64,000 nt of DNA from Atriophallophorus winterbourni (taxonomy: Eukaryota > Platyhelminthes > Trematoda > Plagiorchiida > Microphallidae). Of this stretch, positions 61,605 to 64,000 are shown piece after piece (position 1 is the first letter of the stretch; each line of letters begins with the position of its first letter). The stretch is taken from contig JACCGJ010000596.1 of the NCBI GenBank assembly GCA_013407085.1, positions 39,468-103,467 on the forward strand. The letters run 5' to 3'. The position numbers and the translations under genes were made by a program. Below the pieces are notes generated by a model. The model searched no databases, had not been told where the DNA came from, and saw nothing but the letters and a program-made list of their open reading frames with translations.

Positions 61605-62100
61605 AGCACGTTCTTTATCTGAGAATACAATGTTACCGTCACCATCTTCTGGTGCAGTAAGTTGATCATTCGTGCGCGTGCGTTGAGTTATGGAATTGTA
61701 AATGCGTTTTGCTGTGGTATAGGCAGTTTCAATAAGATTAGACATGTAGGTATCATGTTTAATATGTTTTGGGAATTTCATCGATTTTGCAGCGCCTAAG
61801 AATGTTCATACTCAGTGTTGCATTGAGTTTTCTTGAAAGTTCCAGTAAGTTCTTTGCGAATGTTAATTGATGGCACGATTCACCAACATACCATGGAGGT
61901 TTGCATGCAATCGCTTATCGTGAGAACATTGGTACATAGTTGTCGTGCAGCGATATGATAGACTTTTAAGGCTATCCCAAAACACGTCTACTGACTGTTA
62001 TACAGACAGGAACCAATTTATTAAAGGTGTTGCCATCTTTAGACATGTAACTTAATGGCCACAGAATAGAACTTATGTTTCCAGCTACATTTAAACAGGC
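61600..62100 (-). mobile_element. CR1-like LINE fragment (EN-RT linker)
   Basis: The minus-strand open frame 61587-61781 includes RTNDQLTAPEDGDGNIVFSD and KERAA, the linker just before RT in CR1/Jockey-type elements (x-D-x-x-G-x-x-x-x-D-x-x-K-A). Upstream remnants include CKPPWYVGES. It abuts the SR-A repeat. Confidence 0.6.
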
Positions 62101-62175
62101 CGGTACAGTGAAATGATTAATTTTATGAATCAGCTCAGTGATTCTTACTGTACCAGATTGATTTTCGATGCTGCA

Positions 62176-62263
62176 TGTATGGAATCACAAACCTGGATCC
62201 AGGCAATGTGATACACAATCAGACTCCTCATGGGCTCAGATAATTTCCGGTTGCCCATGCGTC
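62176..62263 (+). repeat. SR-A repeat, left half, split by RTE
   Basis: TGTATGGAATCACAAACCTG, GATCCAGGCAATGTGATACA and GGTTGCCCATGCG give the left half. The right half resumes at ~63080 after an RTE-like insertion. Confidence 0.7.
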
Positions 62264-63060
62264 TCGATTGCCGAGTTGGAGTATGCCAACGACATCGTAA
62301 TATTGAGCGTGATCCTGGAAAGCTTCAGCCAGTTTGCTTCCATGCTGGGGCTACGAAACAACACTCGCGAAACGAAGTATTTCACTGCCGCGATGGGAAA
62401 CCACCTACCTCTGAAGATTGATGGTGAGAACTTGGAGGTGTTGAACACTTTCCGTTACCTTGGCTCGTCCATGCATCTTTGAGACTAAGCTAAGGATGAA
62501 ATACCGACCCGTATACAAGCTGCGCGCACGGCCTTTTGCGACCACGCTGTTCTATTTATCCGAAGAGAAATTAGCCGACGTACAAAGATGTACGTTTAGA
62601 GAGCGGTGGTTCACCCAGTTCTGACCTACGGATGAGAGACGTGACCTGTTCAGTTGGAGGATGTGCGGAAACTATCGGTTTTCGACCAATGGAATCTCCA
62701 ACGCATTCTTAATGTTCGATGGGATGAGCGAGTACCGAGTGACGAGGTTCATCACCGTTGTCTTCATATCCCTCGCCTGAGTTCAATGTTGCGACAACAC
62801 CGACTGAGATGGTTTGGCCACATCCTAAGACGCTCAGATGCTGCGCGGAATGGCGCTGTCGTCGCGGAGGACATGTAAAGACTTGGCTTGCTACAGTGAA
62901 CTCGGATGTAGAGCTGCTCGGTCTACGATCGGTATATGATTGGCCCGCGTGGGACCGTACCTGGCTAAGATTCTGAAGATCTAGCGTGGACGGCTGTAAT
63001 CCGTGACATCAACGAAGCCGACACATCCTCCAGGAGATGGTAGCACAAAAGTAAAGTAAG
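62264..63060 (+). mobile_element. RTE-like LINE, 5'-truncated, with intact 3' tail
   Basis: The protein reads ELEYANDIVILSVILESFSQ, DGENLEVLNTFRYLGSSMHL, HPVLTYG-stop-ET, EDVRKLSVFDQWNLQRILNV and LRQHRLRWFGHILRRSD. It then ends in the noncoding tail CATCCTCCAGGAGATGGTAG and CACAAAAGTAAAGTAAG. The catalytic YADD is YAND. Several in-frame stops make it inactive. The best-preserved RTE copy here. Confidence 0.82.
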
Positions 63061-63074
63061 CAAGTAGACATTCA

Positions 63075-63130
63075 AAAGAGAAAACGGCAGTAAGACCACA
63101 GCGTATGTCGGCATGCAGCTCACCACCGTC
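63075..63130 (+). repeat. SR-A repeat, right part after RTE insertion
   Basis: GGCATGCAGCTCACCACC and the preceding AGAGAAAACGGCAGTAAGAC continue the family where 62176-62263 stops. Confidence 0.6.
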
Positions 63131-63434
63131 GTGTGTGCATCGACCGATTGAAGCCCGCGTACATGGAATGGAATACAGACTGAGGACCCCCTACGACTGT
63201 GGCTATCCCTTCACAGCCAGTTTCCATTGTTTCGTTTCCCTCGTCTTCCTTTTTGTCGACTCCAGATACGCAGCCGATGCGCGAGGACTTGAGCATTTCA
63301 CCCCCGTCCACGCCAGAACTCAACCCATGATGGAAACCCCGCTGCATTCACAGCGGTGACAACCGACGACACGGACACCCCGCACACACGCACTGGCCGT
63401 ACCGTGGCACGACCCCGTCGGTATACACCGTAGA
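63131..63434 (+). mobile_element. Ty3/Gypsy-type pol C-terminus
   Basis: A frame ending at 63433 reads THTRTGRTVARPRRYTP-stop. The TRSGR-x-V-x-x-P-x-R(Y/F) motif is characteristic of the end of LTR-retrotransposon integrase/pol. It is followed directly by a polypurine tract and an LTR. The part before ~63340 appears frameshifted. Confidence 0.7.
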
Positions 63435-63468
63435 TGGATGTCGAGAATGGCTGATAAGCCACCGCTCT

Positions 63469-63477
63469 AGGGGGGAG
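63469..63477 (+). other. Polypurine tract of the LTR retrotransposon
   Basis: AGGGGGGAG sits three bases before the LTR start TGTAGGAATT, the expected place for plus-strand primer use. Confidence 0.7.
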
Positions 63478-63480
63478 TTA

Positions 63481-64000
63481 TGTAGGAATTATTCCTATTT
63501 GAAATAATTCCTCAATCACAAAAGTAAGTTTATTTCCATAAACTTTTTCCATCATGATGCCGTGTCATTTTGTTTAAATCAACAAACCACACTTGCGCTT
63601 CCTATAGCGTGAACGTCTGATAACTTACGTGGTGCCGAACCACTATTTACTTGTTTTTAGATTACTGACCCAGCATATTTCCTCTTTTCGGTTATTTACT
63701 GCTTTGCTCATCTACGACGAGCAATTATCCCGCTGGAGAAATAACACGGGTCAAATATATTGTTAGCAATAATCCGAGTGGACCACACAAGGATTACGTA
63801 GGTCTGTTGTTGAGTGTTTTCTTGTATTACGTAGATATAATTATATATATTTATACATAATTTCACACACTTATAATAATTCACAACACTTAAAATAATT
63901 TTTATTTACGTAACGCTCGGCTTATCCGCTACAAATCAATTGAGAGCAATTGAAACGAAGCGTCATTTCCTCTGTATCTTTTGTATTTTGCGCCAATAGT
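63481..64000 (+). mobile_element. 3' LTR of the Ty3/Gypsy-type element (runs out of window)
   Basis: It starts TGTAGGAATTATTCCTATT after the polypurine tract. It holds an AT-rich stretch near 63828-63870 that could contain the promoter. The matching CA end and the 5' LTR are not in the window, so length and age cannot be read. Confidence 0.65.

Noticed and set aside
1..64000. CRISPR arrays, bacterial-type operons, rRNA or intact tRNA genes
   Set aside because: No regularly spaced repeats, Shine-Dalgarno-led gene clusters, rRNA sequence or properly folding tRNA were seen. The tRNA-like segments are better explained as SINE heads.

Overview
The window is eukaryotic. It holds split genes with GT-AG introns, no operon-like packing, and a large load of decayed non-LTR retrotransposons (CR1-like and RTE-like), short interspersed repeats and one Ty3/Gypsy LTR element. 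Gene content and element families suggest a parasitic flatworm, most likely a trematode. That assignment is inference, because no species-diagnostic sequence is present.

Layout. Positions 1-21254 and 22255-43834 are two collinear copies of the same ~21.5 kb, separated by exactly 1000 N (21255-22254). Each copy carries, in order: a decayed CR1-like LINE on the minus strand; the 3' half of an XPR1-type phosphate exporter gene on the plus strand (four exons, EXS domain plus C-terminal tail); an RTE-like fragment; and the last three exons of a minus-strand kinectin/RRBP1-family gene. In the second copy that minus-strand gene continues to the right through eight coiled-coil exons to a first exon at 56956-57639 that encodes a membrane anchor and a lysine-rich segment. 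The complete gene therefore runs 57639 to 40207. In the first copy its 3' exons (20502 to 17631) have no 5' half in view. XPR1 and the kinectin-like gene converge tail to tail.

From 57.7 to 64 kb I see no host gene. The stretch holds RTE-like and CR1-like fragments, several copies of a short interspersed repeat (one split by an RTE insertion), and at the right edge the 3' end of a Ty3/Gypsy element: the pol C-terminus, a polypurine tract, and an LTR that leaves the window.

The two host genes are not obviously linked in function. XPR1 exports inorganic phosphate. Kinectin/RRBP1 proteins are ER-membrane coiled-coil proteins. The main unusual signal is the gap-flanking duplication. It has the geometry of two overlapping contigs (possibly two haplotypes) that were not merged, although a true tandem duplication cannot be excluded from this window. 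I found no defence, secondary-metabolite or other novel gene system.
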